Shown here: in pieces, positions 42,945 through 57,200 of the stretch | Layout of the letters: every line of letters begins with the position of its first letter | Numbering within the stretch: position 1 is the first letter of the stretch | Assembly: GCA_032622095.1 (NCBI GenBank) | Contig: CP136063.1 | Span: 90,867,980-90,931,979 of the forward strand | Length of the DNA: 64,000 nucleotides | Source: Siphonodentalium dalli | Lineage: Eukaryota; Mollusca; Scaphopoda; Gadilida; Siphonodentaliidae | Direction: 5' to 3' | The notes under the pieces: generated by a model | Told to the model about the DNA's origin: nothing | Seen by the model: the letters and a program-made list of their open reading frames with translations, nothing else | Databases searched by the model: none | Program-made: the position numbers and the translations under genes

Positions 42945-44367
42945 CAGGGTTTCCGCCAGGCCGGCTGCGGGTCCGTGCCACGGACCCATTCCCCTTGCAG
43001 ACGATCTGTTTGATTCATACAGGTACCAAAAGTCAGTAGCAATATGTCGTAAAAAAAATCCGGCTGCAACGGGAGTTCGGGGGTTAAACAGAATACTGGT
43101 GAAAAAGCGGGTGAAATAGCGACATTAGATACAGCGTAATACATGTCGCGGTAACTTCAAAGAATGCCGGACTGTTGAGTGCGGATATTTTTGTGCACGG
43201 GATTCCATGGATGAAACTACTCAGGCTCGAAGACCCAGTGCTATCGTACGATTACATAATTGGATCAAAGAACACCCAATTGCTGAGTCGGGACATTTTT
43301 ATGCACGGGATTTTCGTCGATGAAACTACTCAATGTTGATCATTTATCTTATTGCTGTATCATTTGTTTTGAGTTCGATGTAAGTGAAGTTCCTGAAAAA
43401 TACATGTGATTCTCTACGTGTGTTGATTATTATGCATATATTGCCATGCATACTCAACTCAAGTTATTTATTTCACAATAATACGGAACCTGTCCCAAAT
43501 CAGTCTTTATAGTGGGAATTCATAGTGACAACACCATTCATTTGAGCCATATTACATGCATGGCTCCAGGATAAACACAAACACATCCCCCCTCCCCCCC
43601 CCCCCCCCCCCCCCAATATGGAGATAAAGTCAAAGTACGGTGAATAATAGTTTCGTTGTCCCGCCTGGGACCCTGGGTCCCCAAGCACAATCAACGACGC
43701 ACATGTTCACATTTCCCGCCAAAACTCAATTATATTTTATAACACGTTGGCTAAATCTCTGTTCTATAGCTGTGGTCGTCAACTGTTGTTGGACTAATAC
43801 AGACTATTGAACAAGCTACGCGTTCCGAATGAAAGATTTCGCTACCATTCGTATTTCGCCGCTATAAATATCCCCTGCAGACAAACCCTGCAGTATGACA
43901 TCACAGGGCACAAATAGTTTTACAATAGTTTCAATTTCACTGACGCTACTTGAAATTCTAAGAAATTCAACTCTCCTTGCTAGGTATTATTGGTCAATGC
44001 GTAGATGCTTTTTAGTGTTTAGATTCATTATACATGTTGGAATCTTATTGTAAGTTATAAATTTGTAAACACTAACTCGTAGCTCGTTCATTTATATAGT
44101 CCTCAATCAGACGGCAGTCTTACGTACGTAATTACATGACTAATTATTTGGATACCATCAACACAATTAATTCACCCACGGAAATGATTGATTTGCATAA
44201 TATACGTAGCTTTGGATTGCTTTGTGGGACACTCAGGTGCAAGGAAAAGGCTACTTTTCAGTGTCAAATAAAAAAAATTTCGCCCGACAGGACGAACCAT
44301 GGTCATCCCGTCGCGTTATGTGTTTCCCCAATACGGACTCATTAATTTCCCCCTGGCGGAAACCCTG
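42945..44367. mobile_element. 1.4 kb TIR transposon with 7-bp target duplication (copy 2, inverted)
   Basis: Same ends as copy 1 (CAGGGTTTCCGCCAGG), exact 7-bp duplication AGTAATG at 42938-42944 and 44368-44374. It is the reverse complement of 7255-8776 over nearly its full length, including the homopolymer (a C run at 43594-43614 here, G in copy 1). About 100 bp shorter. No transposase. Confidence 0.9.
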
Positions 44368-44458
44368 AGTAATGTGTACATAATAATGATTTTGACATGT
44401 GGACGGTTATTAATAATGAAAATAAAAAAAAAGTTTCATGTACTCGTTATGATAGCTG

Positions 44459-44714
44459 CAAGCCTTGAAATAGTGTGTCTGTCATTTGCAGAATGAGGTC
44501 CCCAGAGGGTGAATTTAGTGATGCTACCCTGCATAGCGGGCTAGTATCAACAAATTCACCCTCTGGGAACCTCATCCTGCTGAGGTTTAATCAAAACCTG
44601 AGGTCCACACAGGGTGAATTTGGTGATGCTAGCCCGCTATGCGGGGTAGCATCACTAAATTCACCCTCTGGGGACCTCATTCTGCAAATGATAGACACAC
44701 TATTTCAAGGCTTT
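44459..44714. mobile_element. Foldback MITE family A (copy 3), 8-bp duplication
   Basis: Left end CAAGCCTTGAAATAGTGTG; the right end is its inverse with the last base mutated to T. Exact duplication GATAGCTG at 44451-44458 and 44715-44722. Same four-block structure as the copy at 14719. Confidence 0.9.
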
Positions 44715-44788
44715 GATAGCTGTCTTACAGACTTTTATATAGTTTTATGTTATTTTGCATGAACCCACTTAAAAGGCCTTGAGGCCAT

Positions 44789-45062
44789 TTAACCCTTTCA
44801 TGACGGGAGCTGCGTTGGTGCAGCATTAAAAATCCTGTGCCAGTGCATTCTCTTATATGTTTTATTATGATATCATAATAATATGGGAGCCTCGCAAAAA
44901 TAAGAGAATTCACAGGCTTACAAGGTCAAGGTAAATATTTTTAGGCCAATGTATTCTCTTATATATGTGAGGCTCCCTATAGGAGACTCGCATATATAAG
45001 ACAATGCATTGGCACAGGGTTTTTAAAAATTTTTGAGGAAGCTCCAGTCATGGAAGGGTTAA
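44789..45062. mobile_element. TTAA family C (copy 2), directly after the UBE3C stop codon
   Basis: TTAA at 44789-44792 and 45059-45062. Two hairpins; the first has a changed tip with TTTTATTATGATATCATAAT. Its right edge is 18 bp from the UBE3C stop (45082-45080), so a normal UBE3C transcript would run through it. Confidence 0.88.
44861..44866 (-). terminator. Candidate poly(A) signal for UBE3C inside a MITE
   Basis: TTTATT on the + strand is AATAAA on the UBE3C strand, about 214 bases after the stop and the first such hexamer I see. It lies in the part of this C copy that departs from the family pattern. Not confirmed by transcript data. Confidence 0.4.
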
Positions 45063-45079
45063 GATTCCTAGAGGTATGA

Positions 45080-45250
45080 CTAGCTGAGTTCGAATCCACT
45101 TTCTGACTCGATCGCATACAGAAGCTTGGTTCTCATGGTTCTCTCATCTTGAAATTCGGGAAGCTTTAGCAGATTCATACAGGTACTTGCTGTCGGTAGT
45201 CTGTCTGCTTCTCGACCAGCAAAGTGAATACAAAATGGAGGATACAGGTC
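45080..45250 (-). CDS. UBE3C: UBE3C last exon: catalytic cysteine and C-terminus
   Basis: Acceptor ctttccag, 57 codons in phase 0 with TAG at 45082-45080. [20 protein letters not shown] leads into the catalytic cysteine (codon 45181-45179) in [12 protein letters not shown]. The end GFELS is typical of UBE3B/UBE3C. Confidence 0.96.
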   Translation of the reverse strand, partial: DLYPPFCIHFAGREADRLPTASTCMNLLKLPEFQDERTMRTKLLYAIESESGFELS

Positions 45251-48200
45251 CTGGAAAGAAAACATAGAGATGCATGCATTGCATATGGTCATCTCTCAGT
45301 CGCTTGAAAAGCCGATGAAAATCCTAACCGATTTACGTCTCTCGATCTGTGATAGGGATTCCCTCCACTTCATTGGTTATGTCTCAGACGATGCACGATT
45401 TAGTGACGTAGCAGATCATTTCAAGGCGGAATCCAATCTCCATAAACAGCCGATAACAATTACAAACACTGATTCGTGGTTAGTTAAATTTAAATTGTGA
45501 GATTGGAGGTCAATGACATGTTGACAATTTTCCCAGGCATAGAGAAACACAGAAAATTTTATAATACAGAATACAGGCGACATTATTCATAATTCATTAT
45601 ACTCATCGCAATTTAGTGGACAGGATTTTAATTGGCTTTTCAAAGAGGCTGGTCATCTGTGTGTCAAATGCAAAGCTATTATGTCTAGACGGTAAATCAT
45701 GGAATTATGACATCATATTGTATGTACTCTGTAAAAAGACACTATACTGATATGACTATTCTAATTTAAAAAAAAAATAATTGGTCGATGACGGATGTAA
45801 ATGATACAATGTATTACCGATAGTTTTGCTTATTTTGTTTCAATGTCATTTCAGCTGCTAGGCTACGTCACAATATTGACAGTTTGATTGGTGGAGGAAA
45901 GATTGCACATACTGTGAAGTGTTATTTTCACTGGGAAATCACTCTACAGCATAAAAAGAAACCATCGACTCCCCAATGTAACTGAAAATCTTCACCATAT
46001 ACATGAATTATTTTACCCACACTTTCCGTGGATCACAAACAAACTACATGCAGGGTTTATCTCCCTTGATGACTCGATAATACTGCTGCCACTAGTGATA
46101 TTTTACCCACCTTTGGTGGACTTCCACGATATTAATATATTATACTAAGCGAACAGAGCAACATGTTGCCCTTATCAAGCACACAAAATATTTAACAAAG
46201 TTTGTGTAATACCTTAACCCTTTACCCAACAGAAGGGCCCTGTGCCAATGCATTCTCTTATATATGCTAGTCGACCATAGGTCGCCTCGCATATATAAGA
46301 GAATGCATTGGCTTAACACATTAAAAATTATAAAATTGTTAAAGAATGTAAGAAAAAATGGTAAAAAGTTTTAAAAACATATGTTTTAGGCCAATGCATT
46401 CTCTTATAATGTGCGAGGCGACCTATGGTCGACTCGCATATATAAGAGAATGCATTGGCACAGGGCATAACTGTAACTATCACAATGTGGTCAAGGAGCC
46501 GGTTCCAATGATATCCATATTTGTATGGTTCTATTGAGACAGACCGAAGATATTTTAGGCTGTTGAAGCTTTATTTGGCCGGTTTTGGCCGGTTTGTTGG
46601 GTAAAGGGTTAAGTCCCACTAGAACCAATGAACTATTTCACACAAGGGTATGGTTTGATTCTCAGATTATTTTATCAACACAAATGTCTAAATGTGCATG
46701 GACAACAACACATTTTGCTGAGTAGCATGCAAAAATCATCATCTAGACTACTTCTCTAAATCTCTGTTCTGTCAATAAGTTTTTAGTGGATAAATTATTC
46801 TCAAAGCACATACAAAGTTTGACTTTGGGGTGATCTTTTCGCCATTCTGGTTGGAATACCCCATGCTAAATATAGAAAACAAGACTAGTACCTAGCCAGT
46901 TACAAATTCAGAAAACTTGTAAGTATGACTGGTGCGCTCTGGTAGAAATTGGATCAAAATCAAATCAGGGTCTTTAATGCTGCACCAGCACAGCTCCCAT
47001 CATGAAAGGGTTAATAAAATATGAATGATTAGATCATTACACATCTTATGAGATAGTCTGTGTTTTCCTTACCTTGAACCCTAACAAGGGTGGCCTTGAA
47101 CAACTTGTCACAAACTTCAGCAGTTGCTGTTTTTGTTTTTCGTCCATGGTTTCTACAACTCTCCAGAATAATTTTATCACAGCATGCTGTTCGTTGTATG
47201 AGCCTGGAAAAGATATAAAATTTATATGAACTAGAGTTTTTTTACTGGCCAAACCAAGGTCACATTATTTTATTTTGTTGGTTTACGGGTCCACCAGGCC
47301 TGAGAATAAGGTGCGTGTCATTTGCAGAATGAGGTCCCTAGAGGGTGAATTTAGTGATGCTATCCCACAAAGCGGGCTAGCATTATCAAATTCAACCTCT
47401 GGGGAATCTTATTCTGCATGGTCTCATCTGCTATGGGAGACATAGACTCAGATTGAAGTTCCCAATGTTGAATATTGTGATGTACACCCATTGGGAACCT
47501 CGATTATGCAATGTGTTGTCTGCCAATTTTGGGATATAGAGAAACTAAACTAAAAAAGAAATAGAAAATATGTGAAGAAGTTTCTATAGAAATTTGATAA
47601 TAAAGAAACTTTCCAGAGAAGATGAGGCCTAAGCAGAATGGTTCCCCAGTGGGTGAATTTAGTGATGCTAGCCCACTATGCGGGATAGCGTCACTAAATT
47701 CACCCTCTGGGAACCTCATTCTGTAAATGACGGGCACCTTCTTCTCACCAAAAATAAAAACAATAGTAATAATAGTTATTGAGCCAGACTATAAAAAAGA
47801 TATTTTTCTGATTGGCTGTAATTGGGATTAACCTCCCAGAAATCCCCGTGTACACCAATCAGAAGGAGCCTTTCTGAACTATTCTTATTGCAGTGCTAGT
47901 ATAATTTTTAACAAATTTTAACATACTCCCGAAGGATTTCTTTCAAATCTATTACAGACTCATTTCAGTTTCTTCTAAGTATTAAATTTAATATAAGATT
48001 TTTTTCTCTTCCTACTTTTATGATGAAATGACAAAAAATTAAACGTAAAACCAATTTTATATTTTATTTTTCTCTCAGCATTGCTAAAGACATCTTTGAG
48101 ACTAATATAACCCTTTCTTTACTAAATTGATTCTCCCACCCAGTTATAACAGTATACATCAGAATGGTCTATTATTCATTTGGGGGGTGTTCAGGATAAA

Positions 48201-51200
48201 TTAGCAGATGATAGTCAGACTAAAAGAAAATACAAAAGATAATACAAGTGCTGAATGATTCATTTCCATTGGTGGGAAATCTTCAGATAATAAGGGTTAA
48301 GGGTGTTTAGACGAGTCTGTTGCATACATGGTATTGGTCCATACATTGCGTTGTCTGCAGTCTATGTGAGGTTCACACGGATGCGTGCATTGCATTATAA
48401 TGCAGAGCTTCCGATTGATGATTGCAGCTAATTACTAAATTAGTTCGCTATTGGAATAATTGCTATATTTCAAATGAATCTATCTGTAATAAATTAATTG
48501 TATGATAATATAAACCTGTAAAATCCCAACTAACACTATCGATTCGAAGACAGCTGCCATCTTTCATGGATTGAAAACAATCGAGTCATCAAGGGAGATA
48601 AACCTTGCATGTAGTTTGACAAGCAACATCACAATGCATGCCATATAAGGTATGTGTTACACTTTACATTGTGTTGAAAATAGAATCTCTCTGTTGTGTG
48701 CATTAATGCAGACAACACATCGCAGCCGTCTGAAAGCCTTGGTGTTATTGCATGTAATCAAATTTCAACGCAACATACGCAACGGATTCGTGTGAATGCA
48801 GCTTTACACTGTAACCCACCTGAATAGTTTGTATGTCGTCTGAGATCGTCTGTATCTACTGGGATTTCGGCCCCAGATATCAGGACCTGTAGTTCATGGT
48901 GGTCAAACATCCGAAGCCACTCCAAACTTATCACATTTGACATGCCTTTCCTGAAAGCTGCACAGTGTAGTCTCATCTGGAAAGAAATAAAAAGCAAGAG
49001 TCAACAAACATACAGGGTTCACCCTGGCCTGGAATTATTTTGGCCAAATTGAAAAAACCTTAAATATAAGATCATTGAGAAAACCGAAACTAAAAACACT
49101 ATAGTAAATAGTAAGTAAAAAATAACAAAATGTTGAATAAAACACGAGAATCAAAAGTAAGTAAAATATAACAAAATCATGTAAAATAAGATAATAATGA
49201 AAGTGTCAATGACACTGTAGCTCAACTTGGAGAGGGGGTAATGTCATACATTACAGTCAATGGAGCGATAAGGAATGCGGAAAGTTTAAATGTATAAAGT
49301 ATTTAGTGAAGCAAAAAGTAAAAGTAGTCACCCCGTTTATGCATTTTATCTTCTGCAAATTATGGGATAGAGAAACTGAACAGAAGGGAAAAAGTAACGG
49401 AAAACAATGTTAACCCTTCCATGACTGGAGCTTCCTGAAATTTTACGAATACCCTGTGCCAATGCGTTCTCTTATTCTCCCATAGGTAGCCTCACATATA
49501 TAAGACAATATATTGGCCTAACAATATTTACCTTGACCTTGTAAGCCAGTACAATCTCTTATGTATGTGAGGCTCCCTATGGGAGACTCGCATATATAAA
49601 AGGATGCACTGGCATTGGATCTTTAATGCTGCCCCAGCGCAGTTCCCGTCATGAAAGGATTAACTTGAAACTATTGACAGAAGATGAGACCTAAGCAGAA
49701 TGAGGTCCCCAGAGGGTGAGTTTAGTGATACTAGCCCACTGTGTGGGGTAGCATCACTAAATTCACCCTCTGGGGACCTCATTCTGCAAATGACAGACAC
49801 ACTATTTCAAGGCTTGCTAGCACAACTAATATATCAAGCTGGCATGGGCAAATGAAACTTGGTCTGAAACAGGACTGCTATTTCAGAATTGTCTAAGAAA
49901 GAAGATATAGAGAAGATTAGAATATTAACCTGTTTATTGAGTTTGTAGTCAGCCATCAGATGGATATACTCTATCACATTGTTATTGGTTACAGGGATGT
50001 TTTTGCCACCGGGTTTCAACTCCTCAACCTGAAACAGAAAACGTTTACTGAATAGAATATATATATGTTAACCCTTTACCCAACAAACCGGCCAAAACCG
50101 GCCAAATAAAGCTTCAACAGCCTAAAATATCTTCGGTCTGTCTCAATAGAACCATACAAATATGGATAGCATTGGAACCGGCTCCTTGACCACATTGTGA
50201 TAGTTACAGTTATGCCCTGTGCCAATGCATTCTGTTATATATGCGAGTCGACCATAGGTCGCCTCGCATATATAAGAGAATGCATTGGCCTAAAAAAAAT
50301 CTTTTTTTAACACTTTTTACCATTTTTTCTTACATTCTTTAACAATTTTATAATTTTTAATGTGTTAAGCCAATGCATTCTCTTATATATGCGAGGCGAC
50401 CTATGGTCGACTCGCATATATAAGAGAATGCATTGGCACAGGGCCCTTCTGTTGGGTAAAGGGTTAACATAACTATACTCAGGATCCTCCCTCCTAATTT
50501 GTAGAGAGCTTAGCTGTATCATTGGAGGAGGAGCCCAGGGATCAGTCTATGTATTTAAAATTGGGAGAAGTCACTTCTTCCTGTTTGGTTATTAGGGAGA
50601 AGTGGACTGTTATCAGGGAGAAGTCATAATGACTGAAGTTCAATTTACACACAATGAGCGCCCTGCTATGATCCAGTGAGTATTACGCAACACAAGAGCC
50701 ATTTTATAGAACAATTATAGTGAGCAAGAACACCATTATAATCATTAAATTTACTTTAAATATGCTGTTGGATCATATGTATACTGGTATATGAGAGGGG
50801 AAATAACTTCTCCCTGGGGCAAAAATAGAGATAAGTTGCACATTTTATGGAGAATATATTGCCCAAGTCACCCTCTAAGCTGGTCCCTGCCCATCGGACT
50901 AATTGTCCGTGAACAAATGCAACTGAAATCATAGTTCCAGGGGTGCACTTGACAACAGGGAGGATATGGACCAGACCTGTTAAGTTTTGAAAATGTCAAT
51001 CCGTGAGATTTTTGCGGGAGGTATGCCCAAAAATGTTCATGTTCCAAAAATAATTTTTATGATGAAGATTGCATAGTTTTTATGAGTTTATATTTTATAA
51101 ATATATAGACCTAAATAAAATGGCAATGAATTTCCTGTTGGTAATTGTAATAGAGCTGCTCTGTGTGGGAGATACCACCATTTATTGAAAAGAAAGAAGC

Positions 51201-54200
51201 AGATCACACTTCGTAAAAATACTCAGAATTCCAGCGGATACAGCCGGATATGCGCCAAACCGAAAGTACAACATCGTAATAAACGACAAAATGACTCTTC
51301 TTACGGTTTAACCCACAAAAGAAATGTGCACATTCCACCATTTATTAACAAATTTTAAGAAGCAGAAACTTTGTTTAAAGTTAGTCAAAACGAACCCGAG
51401 TTACACAGGTTACAACAGGACATGTATGCGTGAAACCGAAAGTGCAAAATGACCCGTCTTAAAAGTTTTACCCGCAAAATAAAAGACACATTCCGTTCTC
51501 AATGCTTACCACTATCAGTGAACTTAAATCATAAAGTATCCATTACTTATGTTCATCAATGGGGCCTCACAATACAGCTGCACACTTGTGATTAAACGTA
51601 TTGTTTTATTTTGTCTGCAATTCAAGCCACTAATCCGACTTACTAAGAAATGTTCATCAATGAGGCCTAACAATACAGAACTTTGCACACTTGTGATTAT
51701 ACGTATTGTTTACAAAAACAACACCCTTTATACGTGTGGCTTCACCAGAGTGTGAAAATCAATTAATATCAGTCACAGTTCACCGCAACTTGAGTCTTCA
51801 ATCAAAAGTGACCGACGGTACATTCTGTGAATGTTAATGTGTGGGTATTTACGGGACCGGAAATAAGGAAGTCACTGTCATTTGGGGAATTCCCGCAAAT
51901 GCACGAATTTAAAAAATAAAAAAACTTCGTTTTGGGATTTTCAATGTGGTGTTTTGACGAATCTGTGAGAAATTGGGGGTCATCCGTGTTTGCGGAATTG
52001 CCGTGGAAATCTGTGAGTCTCACGGAGAATCCGTGGAACTTAACAGCTCTGATATGGACAAATGTGGAAGCTAGCATTTCTACTGAACACTTTCTTTCCA
52101 CCAACAATTAAATTGTAATTCTTGGCGTTTACCCAGAATTAACCACCCATACTGTTATTCCATCTATTTTAGGGCATATTTGGTTGGCCAAATGCACTAT
52201 GAGCTAATTAAATGCTTTTTACAATCTTTTAAGGTTTCTTTTTTAATTCAACCGTAAGTATTTGATGCCACTTCTATGGTGTGGCCTGTTATAAATTTGG
52301 ATAATTTTTGACAGTAAATTATAGGCATTATTACAAATTAATACCGAAATAAGCCTAATTGAAAACACCAGCAGGATCAACGCGTTGATGACTGTGATCT
52401 GAAAATACAATACTTTTCAGAAAACAGACACAATCTGAAAACAACTTACCGTTGTTTCTCCAAATTCACTCTTTACAACAGTGAAATCAAGTCCCAGCTC
52501 GGATATCTCTCCATCATATGTCTTCAGAAAGAGTAGGTTCCTAGAAGAACGTTAAAATATACATTAACCCTTCCATGACTGGAGCTTCCTGAAATGGTGT
52601 GAAAACACTGTGCCAATGCATTCTCTTATATATGCAAAGATCCCATAGGGAGCCTTGCATATATAAGAGAATATGTTGTCCTAACAGTATTTACCTTGTA
52701 AACATTGCATTCTCTTATATATGCGAAGCTACCTATGGGAGACTCGCATATATAAGAGAATGCACTGGGACAGGATCTTTAATGCTGCACCAGTGTAGCT
52801 CCCGTCATGAAATAGTTAACTGTGTATGCTTATACTATTACATAAGATTACAATGATTTTACGATATTTAGTTTTAATACTTTGATAACTGATTATTTGC
52901 CGATAGATAATATGTTTGCAATACATTGCAAACAAATATATTTTTCAAATCTTTTTTAAATTAACTAAAAAGAACAAATTTAAACATCAAAAGTTAAAAA
53001 AACTAACGATGTTATAACATTCGCCAGTGAACCACGAGTCACCACACCAAATATCACAAACAGACAGACAGATCCTACTCTTTTATATATATATGTAATA
53101 CCAAAAATAAAAAGTAAGAGAAATTCAAGAACACTTACTTATACATTTCGGGATCAAGAGAAGCCAGATGGTGGATATCCAAATCACCGCTCTGTCGACT
53201 GAGGATTTTGGAGAGGAAGAAATCAGCGAATGGTAACTCGATGAGTAGGTTTTCATAGAGTGCCTGTAAACATTAATAGAGGCTGGTAAGTTGAGGTTTT
53301 ACATTCTTTAACCCTTCCTATACTAAATAGATTCTCCCATTCAGTTATAAAAGTATACATTGGAATGGTCTATTGTCTGTCTGAAGGGATGTTGAGAAAA
53401 TATAAGCAGATGACAGACGTATGAAAAGATAATACAATTGCAGAAGATTCATATTCATTGGTGGGAACTGTTTAGATAATGAGTTCAACAAACGGCCGAA
53501 CTTATTATCTGAACATTTCCAGAGGGAACTACTCATCAATATGTATTTAGTTTAGAAAGGATTAAGCAGCTGCCGCAGTATCATGATGCTGTCAGTTATA
53601 AAGGTGGAGGAAAGATGGCGCAGGTTAGTTTCACAAGAAAAGAAGACCTCCATTAACCCTTTGAGTGCCAGGGGCCGATATTATCGGCCCTAAACCTACA
53701 CAATAAGTCTGTTAAAGAATATAATAAAATATATTAAAATTGTAAAAAATTGTAAAACAAAAATAAAAATAAAAAATTGTTAAGCCAATGCTTTCTCTTA
53801 TATATGCGAGGCGACCTATGGTCGACTCGCATATATAAGAGAATGCATTGGCACAGGGTATATGGGTTGATACAAAAATCGGACCTGGCACTCAAAGGGT
53901 TAAGAAACCACTGACCCTCAGTAAGCAACTGAAAAAATTGGAGACAGTATATACTTTCTAATTATATCGACAAATGCACACACACTGTGCAATTCTTGTT
54001 AACTGAGAGCTTGCTCAGAGTCATTCTGTTGGCTTGAGTTTTGTCCTCTTGGTCACTGAATACAGTTTGAGTGCGTGCTCTCCTCTCCATGAATAGAGAT
54101 GTTGATAACTGGTCACCTCCCCCATTAGACTCAGTGTAAATTTATGTGTTTTAAACCTGGTTAAAAACTTGGTTGTTTAAGATGGGTGGCCAATATTGTC

Positions 54201-57200
54201 AGTTCCTTAAAACTGAAGAGTTAAAAGGCGTGAGTCCACTGATTACATGTACAGACATATTTGAATGAGCTTAGTAAGCGATGGTCAACTTATTTTGTTT
54301 TGGTGATAAAACTAAACTAGTATGAGTTTCATATGTAAACATACCTTGCCGACCATCCTCCCAAGAAAATAGAAATGGTCCATGTAGTTATCGAAAAGAG
54401 ATTGGACCTGTGGGTTTGGATATAACTGTCTGTCAGTCGTTATCTTAAAGAAGCCTCGGTTTGGATCAAAGCCAGTCTTTAACAATTGAGTGAGGAATTC
54501 TCGGAAGATGCCGCCACCATCTATACCAGCTTCATCCAATCCGGCCGTGTTCGTCATTCGAATTCTCATCCTCGGCTTCACTGACGGCTCTGTTTAAATG
54601 TAAAAGAATTATGTTAATCCATTGCTAACTGGATAATCGTTCATGGGTAGTTACATTATTCATTTGTAGGGATGTTCATAAATTCATAATAGCATGTTTC
54701 TTTGTCTGATGTCTGAACATCCCCATAAAAGGAAGAATAGACCATTCGAGTACATACTTTTAGAACAGAATGGAAGAATCAATTAAAGAGTCAAAGGGTT
54801 AACCCTTTCATGGCGGGAGCTGCGCTGGTGCAAGATTATAGATCCTGTGCCAGTGCATTCACTTATATATGTGAATCTCCCATAGGGGGCCTCGCATATA
54901 TAAGCTAATTTACTGGCTTACAAGGTCAAGGTAAATAATGTTAGGCCAATGTATTATCTTATATAAGCGAGGCTCCCTACGGGAGACTTGCATATATAAG
55001 AGAATGCATTGGCACAGGGTTTTCGCAAAATTTCAGGAAGCTCCATTCACGGAAGGGTTAATATTACTAGCATTCATTCATCACAACTAAATTACATTTT
55101 TGAAATAATTAAAGATGGTCTATCTGTTTCTATAACAATTTTTATACAGTTACCTCAGGTTACCTGGGTATAAAATAATAAATATGAATCGAATACCCCT
55201 GTCCGGAAATGCTTTTATAAATTAAAATTGATTTTATTTTGAATTTTCTGGTAGAATAAATTTGGGACATTTCTTCGTGGAGTGTAGAGAGTGGGAGAAC
55301 TCAATCTCTATCTGAGATCGCCTGAACAATCATGACGGCCTGTAAAAAATATAATACTGAAAAAATGTCCCAAATGATTGTCACATTATATCAATATAAA
55401 ATAAATATTAATTGATGGAAGCATTTCGGGACAGATGTCTTTGACTCATATTTTTTATTTTATACCCCCAGAAACTATGTAAAATGTATTTAGGAAGAGA
55501 TAGAACATATTTAAAGGTTCCTTTAGCTCAATAACTAAGTCCAATAATTAGCTTCTGGCAACTTTTGATTGCTAAAATGCATAGTTGCCCATGGATGCTA
55601 AGTTGTGGGTGATTACAAAGTCATGCTAGATATAAGGTTTTTTTTAATGGATATTAGCAGGAAATTTGAACTTATATCAGATTAGTCTTTAGCCTAATTG
55701 TTTTTCTTCAAACTACATCTTTCGTAGGTTCCAACAGTTGTGATAACATAATGAAATAACTGACTGACAATATGGTAGCATTCTGTGTATCATTCTGACG
55801 ACCAAACATCCATTTTGCTATAATCAATCTTGCAATATAACAAATTGATATATAAATACTAAACAAGATATAAAAATATAAGCATTAGATATGTTCAGGA
55901 TTTTGAGAGTTGTTTTGTTTTACTTAACCCTTTCCGTACTAAATGGATTCATCTGCAGGGGTGTTCAGGAAAAATAAATAGATGACAGATAATAAAATTG
56001 AAAAAGAGTCCAATTTATTGGAGGGAAATGTTTTGATAATAAGTTCAACAAACATGGAACTTATTATCTGAACATTTCCGAAGGAATAACTACTCATCAA
56101 TGAGTATTTAGTATTGAAAGAGTTAAAAACTTGTTAGAAATCACAACTGATACATAATAGGCTCAAATACTAAACATTGTAATTTTTAAAGTAAAATTAA
56201 TTCTGCAACTGTTATAACTGAATGAGACAATTCATTTAACCCTTTCTATACTAAATACTCATTGATGAGGACTTCCCTTCCGAAATGTTCAGATAATTTA
56301 TCCTGAACAACCCTCCAAGTGAATAATAGACTACTGTAATGAATACTGAATGGGGAAACCATTTAGTATAGAAAGGGACACTTTCATGACAAGAACTGTG
56401 CTGGTGCAGCATTAAAGATCCTGTGCCAGTGCATTCTCTCATATATAAGAGAATGCACTGGCTTACAAGGTCAAGGTTGTTAGGCCAATGTATTCTTTTA
56501 TATATACGAGGCACCCTATATAAGAGAATGCATTGGAACATGGTGTTCGCAAAACTTCACAAAGCACCAGTCATGGAAGGATTAATAATTAAATCTTTAA
56601 TCTGGGTACAAACCATTTTCATAATTGAGTTTTTCGAATGCGTCTTCATAGATATAATTGCGTCGGACCATGATGTTGATATTAGATTCTGGGTTGAAGT
56701 TCGACATCTCATCTTGATGTTCTTCTTTGTCCTTCAGTATTAACTTCTGCAAAATCTGTTAAACAGAACACACACCTATTAGGCAAAAATTAAAGGGTTT
56801 TGGTTCTCAAACCCTGCCACATTAAACATAAAGGGTCATGTTTGGCATTTTTATTTCGATGCCTGATGCTATGACCAAAAAAAGAGAAAACACAATTTGA
56901 TTTATTTATATATATTTACTATAGTATATATTAGTTATAGTAGTTTAGTTTAACATATTTTATTGCTCTTTTTTTAAACGAAACTAACATGAGCATACAA
57001 AATAATTGGTTGAACTAATTTACAAAGTAACAGAAATAAAATGACTAAACTTATAATTGGAGCAGCTGGATAGATAGAGCGTACGAGAGAAGGTGAAATA
57101 GAAGGGGTAGAGAAGGGGTAGAAGAGAGATGGAGAGAGGGGTAGAAGAGAGATGGAGAGAGGAGAAGAAGACCATTACATCCATCCTTGTTTCATATGAT

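Larger units (their letters stand above)
33984..45079. other. Intergenic region between the PEX13 5' end and the UBE3C stop; no gene recognised
   Basis: I see no coding exon. The left end (33984-34200) should hold the PEX13 5' UTR and promoter. 34560-36230 has G-family elements and short repeats. 36240-39290 has no repeat or gene I can name apart from promoter-like motifs near 37900-38300. 39294-44714 is almost continuous transposon sequence. The UBE3C 3' UTR must lie at the right edge. Confidence 0.6.

Noticed and set aside
45081-45095. GAGTTCGAATCCAC resembling a tRNA B box
   Set aside because: It is the complement of the last UBE3C codons (GFELS) and there is no cloverleaf or A box around it.
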